This document shows positions 1 through 8,428 of a stretch of 14,799 nt of DNA, piece after piece. Every line of letters begins with the position of its first letter. Position 1 is the first letter of the stretch. The position numbers were made by a program, and so were the translations under genes. The notes below the pieces were generated by a model. The model searched no databases. It saw nothing but the letters and a program-made list of their open reading frames with translations, and had not been told where the DNA came from. Where the stretch lies: positions 442,221 to 457,019 of the forward strand of contig LUVW01000023.1 of NCBI GenBank assembly GCA_001661515.1. The letters are read 5' to 3'. This stretch comes from Capniomyces stellatus (taxonomy: Eukaryota; Kickxellomycota; Harpellomycetes; Harpellales; Legeriomycetaceae).

Positions 1-1085
1 TATACTAGCGCTAAACAGAGCAGTATGCTGAAAATTAATAGCTGCTGCTACTATAATTTAATATAATCAGTATTAGATTGATTATATTTATAAAGTTATG
101 GCTATCATTTTATTTATTGTTGCTTTCAAAATTAAATTGTCGTTTTTTCCAAATATTTGAGGTTAAATAAAGGGCCTATACTTGACAAAAAAAATACTTG
201 ATGTATTCGAATTTAAAAAAAATCGAATGCTTGTTTTGAATACCTGGATAGCCATATATAATGTTTCTTGAGAAGCTTGCTGGTCTTTATAACATGTCGT
301 TTGAGAAAAGCCACCATTGTGCTTATGGGCTGGTTGAATTGAAAATAAAGATAAAGAGGTTGCTAGAGATAGGTATGACGATAGAAATAGCTAAATTGAG
401 TATATAGGTATCGCAAAAAAGGTAAAATCATATAAATGGTCAGACCAAGTTGTAATTGAAGATTTCACAAGTTGATAGCAGAATAACATCAGAAAGTGAG
501 AGATTAAAAATAGGTAATGTTAGGGAAATGCAATTTGTTGTGTTGATTCTGCTGCCTATAAACCACATAAAAAAAAGAAGTAAAAAAGAAGGCACGGTGA
601 GGTTTTAGTTCTTAGATACGGACAAAGAAGAGGATTTATTAGCGTCAAATTTATAGATTATTGCTTAGTGCGCAGCTAAAAACGCCCTGGAACAATTTGA
701 TGTGTCTAAACACGACTGTCCCAAATGGTACAAGCAAAAAGTATGATTGCTCAGCCACAATGACGCTTAAAACGGGGTTTCGTTCCTAAAATTAATCCGC
801 GTATATATATCGCTAATTAGCAATGTTAGCTATCTGCAATTCAAGACTGCCAAAGTGTAAAAGACTCCTGGGGGAGCAAGCAAAGAGCCAGTGGTAAAAA
901 TAATGATTTATTTAATTGTAATTCTGCCAGTTCTGTAACTCGTTTCGCAATTAGAAAGTCCAATATAAAATTTTTAATATTCTTCTGATTAGCCTTGGTA
1001 TTTTTTTTTCAACCCCAAAACCACAAGAGGCATGGGTTGATAGATTTGAAGAATTATGCTAACACTCAAGGTAGCAATGTATTAA
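1..1085. other. Gene-free stretch, possibly decayed coding DNA
   Basis: I see no gene I can support here. The longest open stretch I noticed at the left is 48 codons (261-407, plus strand, starting MFLEKLAGLY), followed by short open pieces in shifting frames to about 700. That pattern could be an old coding region broken by stops and frameshifts, or chance in AT-rich DNA. No conserved motif was recognised, and no tRNA or rRNA pattern was seen. Homopurine and A-rich runs are common, for example around 570-590. Confidence 0.5.
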
Positions 1086-1790
1086 ACGCTGATTACACAG
1101 TGGCTTTTACTTGGTGCAGCTTACTGCTTTAAAAATGATGATGATACTGATGCAAATAGTGTTTGGGACCCATTTGTCATTTTTAGTAGATCAAGGTTAT
1201 ACGACTATGCCACAATAATAAATTGCTATGATAGAACCCTTGTAGAAAAGACTAGCATTCACAAGAATTATACACAAACCGAATACAAGAGTCAAAACGA
1301 TATTGCGCTGATCTGGTTAAAAAAATATTTCAAATCAGCCGATATTACTACTGCAAAGATATGCAGTGAATACAAAAGTCACAGTTTAAATTTAGTAGCT
1401 GCTGGGTGGGGAACTAACAATGTAACTACACAGAATAAACCAAGCAATTCAAAAGCAGCAAATATTGCTATTTCCAAAACAAAGCTGTTCAAGGCTTTAA
1501 ATCATGAATGAGCCAACATAAATAACAGTGCCACATATTGTTTAGATGTATCACCAAAAGCAACACTATTTTATGGAGATACAGATGGGCCTGTTTATAA
1601 ACCATGCACCAAAAACAATATATTGGTCGGTATTGCATCTTCAGGCAATAGGCCGAATAAATACCCGGTCACTGGACTTGAATGTGGATTAAGAGGATCA
1701 AAGGGCTATTTTACTCAAGCTTTTAGTCACATAAACTGGGTCAGGAAACACGCTGGTGGCGATTCGGTTGATATAAAGGTCAGTTGCTGA
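1086..1790 (+). pseudogene. Trypsin-like (S1) serine protease pseudogene
   Basis: Reading the frame that starts at 1086 gives a chymotrypsin-fold protease in the right order. TLITQWLLLGAAYC corresponds to the usual LTAAHC block, NDIALIWL (about 1296-1319) holds the Asp102 block, then come AAGWG, GDTDGP (1575-1592; usually GDSGGP), VGIASSG, and YFTQAFSHINWVRKHAG near the C-terminus. The catalytic His is Tyr (1122-1124), the catalytic Ser is Thr (1581-1583), the following Gly is Asp, and the Asp189 and Cys191 positions read Thr and Phe. Only the catalytic Asp remains. The frame is broken by TAA at 1083-1085 and TGA at 1509-1511, and ends at TGA 1788-1790. No signal peptide or activation site is recognisable upstream. 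Intact relatives are secreted endopeptidases; this copy is very probably dead. Its last 34 codons lie inside the segment repeated at 2755. Confidence 0.85.
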
Positions 1791-2298
1791 ACAATGTGGG
1801 TTTGGCACAAAGTGTTGTTTGGTTATTAAGTGGGGCTCACACCAAGTCTAAATTCTCAGTTGAAGGAGTGGTGTGTGGTACGTGATTTAGAATGTGCTTT
1901 ACAAGAGTCGAGTGGGTGGATAGTAAGAAAAAGTGATACCGTTGATTTGGCTTTTCGTCGAAGAATTGAAAAATTGAAGTCTGAATAAACTGCGGAAAAT
2001 AGCACCAAAACCGAATTAAACAATTCCGCAGTCCAATCAAAAAATGCTGGATTAAATTGGTGAATCCAATTGACAGTTCGCTGTTATTATTTTCAGATAT
2101 TGTAATATAGAAACAAAACAAAACAAAACAAAACAGGCAGAATTGGTTATTTAGGGGTTGAAAGTCGAGTGAAAGGCAAAGCATATATTTTATTCAATCA
2201 AGTTTGATTCCTCTTATCTTATTTCCTGTTGCTAATTTAAACATCACCTTACGAATTCATATTCAAACAGGTCCACGAAAAAGAGAAATAAAACAGAG
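1791..2298. other. Spacer between trypsin remnant and F-box fragment (copy 1)
   Basis: No gene is seen in this stretch. It contains an (AAAAC)n short repeat at 2111-2134 and a TATA-like TATATTTTA at 2184-2192, about 107 bp before the ATG at 2299. The minus-strand open frame here is driven by the AAAAC repeat and shows no protein features. The same spacer recurs at 2858-3360. Confidence 0.6.
2111..2134. repeat. (AAAAC)n short tandem repeat, 4 full units
   Basis: One partial (AAAC) and four full AAAAC units are present. The equivalent site in copy 2 (3178-3196) has three full units. This is the only length difference between the two ~1.06 kb copies. It is a polymorphism typical of alleles or of sequencing slippage. 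Confidence 0.9.
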
Positions 2299-2753
2299 AT
2301 GAGGTTTGACGATTTGCCTGAAAGTGTCGTGTCGGAAATATTTGTGTTGGCTCAAAACCCAAAAATATCTACGCTTTCAAGAACGCTTTACAGAGTGTCA
2401 AACCAGTTCAGTACAATCAAGCAATTTTTGAATTTACACACAAGAAACGCAGATGGTGATTGTATTTATTTTGAGGACTTTGAAGATAACATTTTAAACA
2501 AATACAGCAGGATAGCAAAGAATGAAAAATGGATTATAGAGGCGTTGGCAAACTGTAAAAAAATAAGTTATCCAAGACTGGTAGAGCTGGCAAGAAAATA
2601 TAATTGGAAAAGCATGAAGGGATGGATAGTTAAAATGTATGTAGTTTTGGATAGGGGAAATAGGAAGATACTGTTTTCGAACACGAATGTATCGGACGGT
2701 GTATTGTTGGATATAGATATAGCGGATATGCTAGCTCTACTATATAGAAGATA
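2299..2753 (+). pseudogene. Truncated 5' fragment of F-box/ankyrin gene
   Basis: This reads the same first ~151 residues as the intact gene starting at 3361 (MRFDDLPES onward) and stops at the ambiguous base 2754. Beyond the n, the frame runs into trypsin-derived DNA out of frame and ends after about 12 unrelated residues (stop at 2791-2793). It holds the F-box-like motif but no ankyrin module. Because it matches the intact copy base for base as far as I can see, it is more likely a duplicated contig end than a separate gene or a biologically meaningful short protein. Confidence 0.85.
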
Positions 2754-2754
2754 N
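2754..2754. other. Ambiguous base at the repeat junction (probable scaffold join)
   Basis: A single n sits exactly between copy 1 and copy 2 of the ~1.06 kb segment. Some scaffolding programs write one n when two contigs are joined with a predicted overlap. The ~1.06 kb match on either side is what such an unmerged overlap would look like. Confidence 0.75.
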
Positions 2755-2857
2755 ATTAAGAGGATCAAAGGGCTATTTTACTCGAGCTTTTAGTCACATA
2801 AACTGGGTCAGGAAACACGCTGGTGGCGATTCGGTTGATATAAAGGTCAGTTGCTGA
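2755..2857 (+). pseudogene. C-terminal trypsin fragment (copy 2)
   Basis: This encodes the last ~34 residues of the trypsin-like reading frame, including the YFT-AFSHINWVRKHAG helix, and ends at TGA 2855-2857. It differs from copy 1 by CAA to CGA, which gives YFTR instead of YFTQ; Arg is common at that place in trypsins. No upstream protease sequence is attached to it because of the join at 2754. Confidence 0.8.
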
Positions 2858-3177
2858 ACAATGTGGGTTTGGCACAAAGTGTTGTTTGGTTATTAAGTGG
2901 GGCTCACACCAAGTCTAAATTCTCAGTTGAAGGAGTGGTGTGTGGTACGTGATTTAGAATGTGCTTTACAAGAGTCGAGTGGGTGGATAGTAAGAAAAAG
3001 TGATACCGTTGATTTGGCTTTTCGTCGAAGAATTGAAAAATTGAAGTCTGAATAAACTGCGGAAAATAGCACCAAAACCGAATTAAACAATTCCGCAGTC
3101 CAATCAAAAAATGCTGGATTAAATTGGTGAATCCAATTGACAGTTCGCTGTTTTTATTTTCAGATATTGTAATATAG

Positions 3178-3196
3178 AAACAAAACAAAACAAAAC
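3178..3196. repeat. (AAAAC)n short tandem repeat, 3 full units
   Basis: This is the copy 2 counterpart of the repeat at 2111-2134, one 5-bp unit shorter. Confidence 0.9.
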
Positions 3197-3245
3197 AGGC
3201 AGAATTGGTTATTTAGGGGTTGAAAGTCGAGTGAAAGGCAAAGCA

Positions 3246-3254
3246 TATATTTTA
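3246..3254 (+). promoter_or_regulatory. TATA-like element upstream of gene 1
   Basis: TATATTTTA lies 115 bp before the ATG at 3361 and is also present in copy 1 at 2184-2192. In AT-rich DNA such a match occurs often by chance, so this is only a candidate core promoter element. Confidence 0.25.
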
Positions 3255-3360
3255 TTCAATCAAGTTTGATTCCTCTTATCTTATTTCCTGTTGCTAATTT
3301 AAACATCACCTTACGAATTCATATTCAAACAGGTCCACGAAAAAGAGAAATAAAACAGAG

Positions 3361-6015
3361 ATGAGGTTTGACGATTTGCCTGAAAGTGTCGTGTCGGAAA
3401 TATTTGTGTTGGCTCAAAACCCAAAAATATCTACGCTTTCAAGAACGCTTTACAGAGTGTCAAACCAGTTCAGTACAATCAAGCAATTTTTGAATTTACA
3501 CACAAGAAACGCAGATGGTGATTGTATTTATTTTGAGGACTTTGAAGATAACATTTTAAACAAATACAGCAGGATAGCAAAGAATGAAAAATGGATTATA
3601 GAGGCGTTGGCAAACTGTAAAAAAATAAGTTATCCAAGACTGGTAGAGCTGGCAAGAAAATATAATTGGAAAAGCATGAAGGGATGGATAGTTAAAATGT
3701 ATGTAGTTTTGGATAGGGGAAATAGGAAGATACTGTTTTCGAACACGAATGTATCGGACGGTGTATTGTTGGATATAGATATAGCGGATATGCTAGCTCT
3801 ACTATATAGAAGATATGGAGACTCTGATATTGCAAGCGAAGGGTTAACAATCAGTCCATTATACAGTTTAAAAGGCAGCAATATCCTTGAAGTCAAGTAT
3901 CTAAATCAAAGCATTAATAAATGGAGTAACGAGATGAATTTAGACAGAGACCTTGTCAAGCCGAGTGAGGATACCCATAATATGCCGGGGATGGAGTTTC
4001 TAGAAGAAATTATTGAGTTGGGGAGGTCGGAAATATACATTCCGGCAAATATACTAAGCCAACATTTGGAAACTGTTGAAAAAATCAAAAGAGTCAAGCT
4101 GACACATAGTAACTACTATTACATATATCTGTTGTTGGTCATATTTGAAGCTTTTACACAGGATGATTTTAAGCTGCTGGAAGAATTGGTTGAGCTTGAT
4201 ATCAGAATAGATGATGAATATCCAAATTCATTGGGCAACTCATCATTTGTGGATCCGAATATGAATTATATACTTGAAAAAGTAAACAAGGATAGGGATT
4301 TGGTAACTGACGCTTACATGCTGGTGTGTCTCATTTCATTCATCGTATTTAAAGGCGAGTTTACAGGCCATCTGATTCAGCATAAATTGTTTGAGACACA
4401 CAAAGAGGAGGTGTTTAAGCTGGCTTGTAAAACTAGCAATATATATGAAGCAAGAACAGCGTTTACTAGAATAGAGCAGACAGAAAATAATGTAGGGATG
4501 CTGTTAGAGGTGGCATACAAGACAAGTGATTCAGAAACGTTAAAATGGTTGATAGATTCAGGCCTAAATGTGATCCGAGATGACAATTTGGCGTTGAGAG
4601 CAGCAATTAGGGGTGGTAATTTAGAGCTGGTAAAATATTTACTTGAAAACGGATCGAGTTTGGGGAACGACGAGTTTAATGGAGTTGAGGATATTATTGA
4701 GCTCTACAAAAATGGATTAATGAAAAGGCTGACATCAGACAATCTAGTATTATCAGGCGACAATAATGGGGGGGAATTATCGGCTTACAAAGAAATAATC
4801 GAGGTTTTGCTTGAATACACGCGTTATTTAGACAAAATAGACTGTTGTGAGTATAATACCAAGTATGAATTTATATCGCGACACCTTGATCCTGAAAAAG
4901 GATTTTGTTTAAAAAAAGATATCAAGAGAAATTTAAGATACAGAGATTGGAATAACCAAGACTCACATCTGGTTTTGACCATTGTAAATCAGATAGTGAT
5001 GTTTGTCTCACAAAATAAAAAAAATGGCAACCTAATCGGTAAATCAAGACAGCTAAATAGGGCGGATATTGGAGAGACTAAGGGAATAGATTTGAAAGGC
5101 TGTGATAGGCTCATATTGAATTCCAGTTATTTTGCCAGGATCCAAAAAAAGTTGGAAAGCAAGGCAATTGAGGTTATGAAGGTACTGCTTGAAGGTGGTT
5201 TGAAAGTGGACAGTGACGATTTTAAAGGTTTATTAGTTGCAGCCAAAATCAATAGCATCGAGATGGCAAAGCTGCTGATTGAGCGTGGTGCTAAATTGGA
5301 CAATACAGAATGTAAGGAAGTTAAAGAAGCTTGTGGAAATAACAACATCGAGTTAGTCAAATTTTTGCTTGAAAATGGTGCTAAATTGGACAACACAAAT
5401 TATAACGGGATCAATGAGGCTTGTAGAAACAACAACATCGAATTAGTCAAATTTTTACTCGAAAATGGTGCTAAATTGGACAACACAGAGTATAACGAGA
5501 TTAGTGAGGCTTGCAAAAACAACAACATTGAGTTAGTCAAATTGTTGCTTGAGAATGGTGCTAAAATAAGTGATATGTATTATGGTGGGATTAACGAGGC
5601 TTGCGATAAAGACTATACCGAGGTTCTGTCACTGTTAGTGGACAGGTTACATGTCCCCAGTTCAATTGGAAGATCTATTTTTAGGATGGTTTGTAGAACA
5701 AATAACATCGAGTTAGCCATCAAGCTTATCAATAATGGTATGGATATGAATATTCCGTGGTATACTGGGGTGGATGTGGCATGTGAATTTAACAACATTG
5801 ATATTGTGAAACTGTTGCTATCACACAAACCTGATTTGACTAGTCAAAAGTACAATGGTCTTGGTTGGGCTTGTTTGAATAAGAATGCTGAGATGATCAA
5901 AATGTTGCTCGACTATGGTGCTACTCTGAATAATTCCAAGTACTCTATAATCATTGATATTTTCTCAAGAAACAGTGTTGAGGAATCCAAGTTGTTGATT
6001 AAACATTTGTGGTAG
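3361..6015 (+). CDS. F-box-like/ankyrin repeat protein, paralogue 1 (884 aa)
   Basis: This is an uninterrupted 884-residue frame. Residues ~3-45 (DLPESVVSEIFVLAQ then LSRTLYRVSN) fit an F-box-like motif, which in eukaryotes binds Skp1 in SCF ubiquitin ligases. Residues ~60-375 are mostly helical with degenerate repeat character. Residues ~378-440 hold a clearer ankyrin pair (DNLALRAAIRGGNLELVKYLLENGS). Residues ~485-557 are poorly conserved with the paralogue. Residues 601-870 form nine modules of exactly 30 residues (consensus NNNIELVKLLLENGAKL then NGI-EAC), followed by a 14-residue tail. The usual ankyrin TPLH is missing from the modules and they are three residues shorter than the common 33. 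I see no signal peptide or membrane segment, so a cytosolic or nuclear location is expected. The ATG at 3361 has purine at -3 and aligns with the paralogue start. The substrate-receptor role is family inference; targets are unknown. Confidence 0.88.
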   Translation: MRFDDLPESVVSEIFVLAQNPKISTLSRTLYRVSNQFSTIKQFLNLHTRNADGDCIYFEDFEDNILNKYSRIAKNEKWIIEALANCKKISYPRLVELARKYNWKSMKGWIVKMYVVLDRGNRKILFSNTNVSDGVLLDIDIADMLALLYRRYGDSDIASEGLTISPLYSLKGSNILEVKYLNQSINKWSNEMNLDRDLVKPSEDTHNMPGMEFLEEIIELGRSEIYIPANILSQHLETVEKIKRVKLTHSNYYYIYLLLVIFEAFTQDDFKLLEELVELDIRIDDEYPNSLGNSSFVDPNMNYILEKVNKDRDLVTDAYMLVCLISFIVFKGEFTGHLIQHKLFETHKEEVFKLACKTSNIYEARTAFTRIEQTENNVGMLLEVAYKTSDSETLKWLIDSGLNVIRDDNLALRAAIRGGNLELVKYLLENGSSLGNDEFNGVEDIIELYKNGLMKRLTSDNLVLSGDNNGGELSAYKEIIEVLLEYTRYLDKIDCCEYNTKYEFISRHLDPEKGFCLKKDIKRNLRYRDWNNQDSHLVLTIVNQIVMFVSQNKKNGNLIGKSRQLNRADIGETKGIDLKGCDRLILNSSYFARIQKKLESKAIEVMKVLLEGGLKVDSDDFKGLLVAAKINSIEMAKLLIERGAKLDNTECKEVKEACGNNNIELVKFLLENGAKLDNTNYNGINEACRNNNIELVKFLLENGAKLDNTEYNEISEACKNNNIELVKLLLENGAKISDMYYGGINEACDKDYTEVLSLLVDRLHVPSSIGRSIFRMVCRTNNIELAIKLINNGMDMNIPWYTGVDVACEFNNIDIVKLLLSHKPDLTSQKYNGLGWACLNKNAEMIKMLLDYGATLNNSKYSIIIDIFSRNSVEESKLLIKHLW
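5161..5970 (+). repeat. 90-bp in-frame tandem repeats, 9 units (gene 1)
   Basis: Units start at 5161, 5251, 5341, 5431, 5521, 5611, 5701, 5791 and 5881 with no length variation. Units at 5341, 5431 and 5521 are the most alike (roughly nine of ten bases by eye) and share AAATTGGACAACACA-type stretches, which suggests recent tandem expansion or homogenisation. The outer units are more diverged. Each encodes one 30-residue ankyrin-like helix pair. Confidence 0.93.
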
Positions 6016-8069
6016 TTGGATCTAGTTTATTTGGTAGAGTTTCTGTCTAGTTTTTATATTTGGTTTTACTTTTTGAAGTTTATTGTTTGATAATTCGAAT
6101 ATCTGTTTCAGTTAGTTGGTTAAACACTTGGATAATAAAAAAATGGGAAATGAGTTGACTTTGGTTAGAGTTGGTAATACTGTTTGATTTTGTTTTTATT
6201 CTGTTGAATGATAAAATAATGGAACTAGCTCTGTTCGTTATCATGAGCAGTTTTGTGTTGTTGTTGACATCGCTTTTCCGAGTAAGTTGAAGCTGGCATT
6301 GGGGTGTTTGGTTTGTTTTCAGTTGGTGGTATTTACTGTAATGTTTTATAAATGAGATTAGATAGTTTGAAATTGATTATGGACCATGATATTGACCCTT
6401 GAATAATAGGTCTGGAAATAAAGTGATGTTGACGTTGGGTTTGTTTAAATAGGGATTAATGTTGGTGATCCATTGGATATGTTTACCCGTTTACCTGTTT
6501 CGACATTGTTGCTTGCCTTTTAGGCTTGGTTATGGTGATGTTGTTTAGTTTGTTCTGCTACTACTGTTGTATGAATAAGATGATATAGTATATTGTTTAA
6601 CATCAGAATAAATATGGTGATGATATTCTATCAATAAATTAAAGTGTTTTGATGTCGAATGGTTTGTTATAGTTGCTGTAGATGACGTTGGTTTTATAAA
6701 AGTATGGATCTGTTGAAGTGAGACTGGCTCGATTCAGAGGATGTTTGTCAACAACCAATACTTGATTGTTCGAGATAAATGAACGAGCAATAAACATTGA
6801 TTTGTTTAGATTTTATTTTATTATGTTTATTATATTAAAGTGGATACCTGATTTATCAGTTAAAACAACTATTTCTGGTTTGAAACATACTGTTGTGGAT
6901 TGTGTGTTTATCAGTGACAGAGTTATTTCCAGATTCAAGAGAACATGGACAGTTATCAATAGATAAAAGTAAAAAGGGTACTCGGCTGTTATTAATTGTT
7001 TATAAATACTCAAAACAAGGTAGTTGGTGTGAATTGTAGTATCACAGTAATGGTGTTGTATTCTGGTTTGTGTCTATGTGAATTCATGATTACCAAGTGT
7101 TTACAACTCTGAAATAGCAGACCTATGAAAACAACACGAGTTTTCATCAGTTTAAAGAGTTGATCCAAATGTTCAATGGAAACCAGGCAAAGTCGGAATG
7201 AGTAGGTATCAACTCGTGTTTGATTGTCTCGGATCCAACAGTTACTCCATTGGTTTGATTTGACTTGATGCTGATAGTTGGTGGTTGGTAGTTGGTGCAG
7301 TTTATTATCCTATTTATTTGATTATGATTGCGACAATGGTTATGATTATTCAGGTGACTACCAACAGCCTTATCAACCCCAAAACAATTGCTTGTCCATC
7401 TATTTATCAAACCTTGGCATGCTAATCTGGGCTGTTTATTGTTGAGTTGTCAATTACGATATTCTGGTTTGGGTCTGGTATAGTATTTTCGAGAGCAGAC
7501 ACGGCTGGCAACTGTTTTATCATCACAAACCAGGAATTGGACGTGGTTACTGTTCGAGTATAAATCACTCGAATATGACTCAACTTGGGTACAGATCGGA
7601 TTAACGAATAAATGCGGTGATAGTTTATATATTGATTGGTGGATTATGGTGTGTGTTTTGGATCATTTCTTTGAAGAATAGTGTCATTTGACACACCAAG
7701 ACCAATACCATCAATTGAGGATATAGTGTTGATTGATTTCAGCTGTTTATAAACATAGTCGCTATTATCTATTCATTTGAGCTATGTTTTTGTTTAAAAT
7801 AGCCATTAAAGCTGCTATGATTCTGAATTAATACTCGGATTGCATATTATACTCGACAGTCGAAAGATGTAGAATGGCTGAAACCTGGATTATTTATCAA
7901 CACCCAACTATTTATCACCACCTGATAAACAATAATTAGACTGTATTGCAGTTGGTATAGAATGTCAATTGACTGACTCTCACCAACTGCGTGTTACTAC
8001 TCGATATCAGAATCAGTAATCAGCCAACAAATAAAAGTGAGTTCAGCAGCCAACTAATCCGACTAGCAG
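6016..8069. repeat. Non-coding 3' flank, copy 1 (~2.05 kb, shared with gene 2)
   Basis: This flank aligns from the stop codon of gene 1 to the n at 8070 with 12737-14799 downstream of gene 2, at about nine identical bases in ten by eye, with small indels. I find no conserved reading frame. The 66-codon frame at 6766-6966 is broken in the other copy by indels, and the minus-strand frames differ by many amino-acid-changing substitutions. The first ~700 bp are rich in T and G on this strand (repeated TTGGT and GTTG words). It may be a long 3' UTR plus intergenic DNA, a non-coding RNA, or an old repeat carried along with the gene. Confidence 0.88.
6134..6139 (+). promoter_or_regulatory. Candidate poly(A) signal of gene 1
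   Basis: AATAAA lies about 119 bp after the stop of gene 1. It is kept at the equivalent place after gene 2 (12859-12864), inside GGATAATAAAA. Position and conservation support it, but AATAAA is frequent in this base composition. Confidence 0.4.
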
Positions 8070-8070
8070 N
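8070..8070. other. Ambiguous base ending the shared 3' flank (probable scaffold join)
   Basis: A single n follows ATCCGACTAGCAG. The window itself ends at 14799 with the same ATCCGACTAGCAG. The homology therefore ends at the n in one copy and at the window end in the other, as expected if both are contig ends at a shared repeat boundary. Confidence 0.7.
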
Positions 8071-8147
8071 AGCCTTACTGGACTGTTTTGTGCTGGATTG
8101 CAAGCTGGGTGATTTGATCAAGGTGATTTATTATTCTATAATTTTAT

Positions 8148-8203
8148 TTTCGAGTAGTTTGTTTCGAGTAATTTGTTTCGAGTAATTTTATTTCGAGTAA
8201 TTC
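8148..8203. repeat. TTTCGAGTAATTTG-type tandem repeat, ~4 units
   Basis: The CGAG core recurs at 8151, 8165, 8179 and 8194, with spacing of 14, 14 and 15 bp. Confidence 0.85.
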
Positions 8204-8223
8204 CGCTTTATTTTCAGCAATTC

Positions 8224-8279
8224 CAATTTATTTTCAATGAATCCACTCTATTTTCAACAATTTATTTTCAATGAATCCA
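8224..8279. repeat. 22-bp direct repeat pair
   Basis: CAATTTATTTTCAATGAATC plus CA is found at 8224-8245 and again at 8258-8279 (34 bp apart) without mismatch. Looser TTTATTTTCAAC/TTC copies continue to about 8312. Confidence 0.85.
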
Positions 8280-8344
8280 TTTTACCTTCAACAATTTCGT
8301 TTTATTTTCAATTGCTTTTTCCTTTTAATATTTCGACATTTTGT

Positions 8345-8428
8345 TTTTGCGTTTTATTTTGCGTTTTATTTTGCGTTTTATTTTGCGTTTCATTTTGCGT
8401 TTTATTCTGCGTTTTATTCTGCGTTTTG
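8345..8428. repeat. 12-bp minisatellite (TTTTGCGTTTTA), 7 units
   Basis: GCG recurs at 8349, 8361, 8373, 8385, 8397, 8409 and 8421, exactly 12 bp apart, in units close to TTTTGCGTTTTA. Because 12 is a multiple of 3, the array keeps a frame open and encodes Phe-Cys-Val-Leu repeats, which creates an apparent long open frame. Confidence 0.93.

Larger units (their letters stand above)
1688..2753 (+). repeat. Near-identical ~1.06 kb segment, copy 1
   Basis: This copy runs from the trypsin C-terminal codons through the spacer into the first ~150 codons of the F-box/ankyrin gene. It matches copy 2 (2755-3815) with two substitutions that I can see (1717 A versus 2784 G; 2086 A versus 3153 T) and one extra AAAAC unit. 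It stops at the ambiguous base 2754. That pattern fits an unmerged contig overlap or two alleles placed in series better than an old tandem duplication. Confidence 0.92.
2858..3360. other. Spacer upstream of F-box/ankyrin gene 1
   Basis: This is a non-coding presumed promoter and 5' leader. It contains (AAAAC)n at 3178-3196, the TATA-like element at 3246-3254, and close to the gene a CTAAT (branch-site-like) followed by an AACAG acceptor-like motif near 3330. The frame between that AG and the ATG is open, so a 5' intron or upstream exon cannot be excluded. No other gene is seen. Confidence 0.5.
2755..3815 (+). repeat. Near-identical ~1.06 kb segment, copy 2
   Basis: This is the counterpart of 1688-2753. 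The offset is 1067 bp before the AAAAC repeat and 1062 bp after it, because one AAAAC unit is missing. This copy continues without a break into the rest of the 884-aa gene, so it appears to be the genuine 5' end. Confidence 0.92.

Noticed and set aside
261..407. 48-codon frame (MFLEKLAGLY...)
   Set aside because: It is short, has no recognisable domain, and the adjoining open pieces lie in other frames. It may be a gene relic, but nothing identifies it.
6766..6966. 66-codon plus-strand frame in the 3' flank
   Set aside because: The equivalent sequence in the second flank copy (near 13517-13700) has indels that break the frame, so there is no sign of protein conservation.
7147..7410. 87-codon minus-strand frame and the other minus-strand frames in the 3' flanks
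   Set aside because: Start, stop and residues are not preserved between the two flank copies, and composition follows the local base skew.
7553..7573. Perfect 7-bp inverted repeat TTCGAGT / ACTCGAA as an RNA hairpin
   Set aside because: In the second flank copy the arms carry changes (GCTCGAGT / AATCGAA) that are not compensatory, so a conserved structure is not supported.
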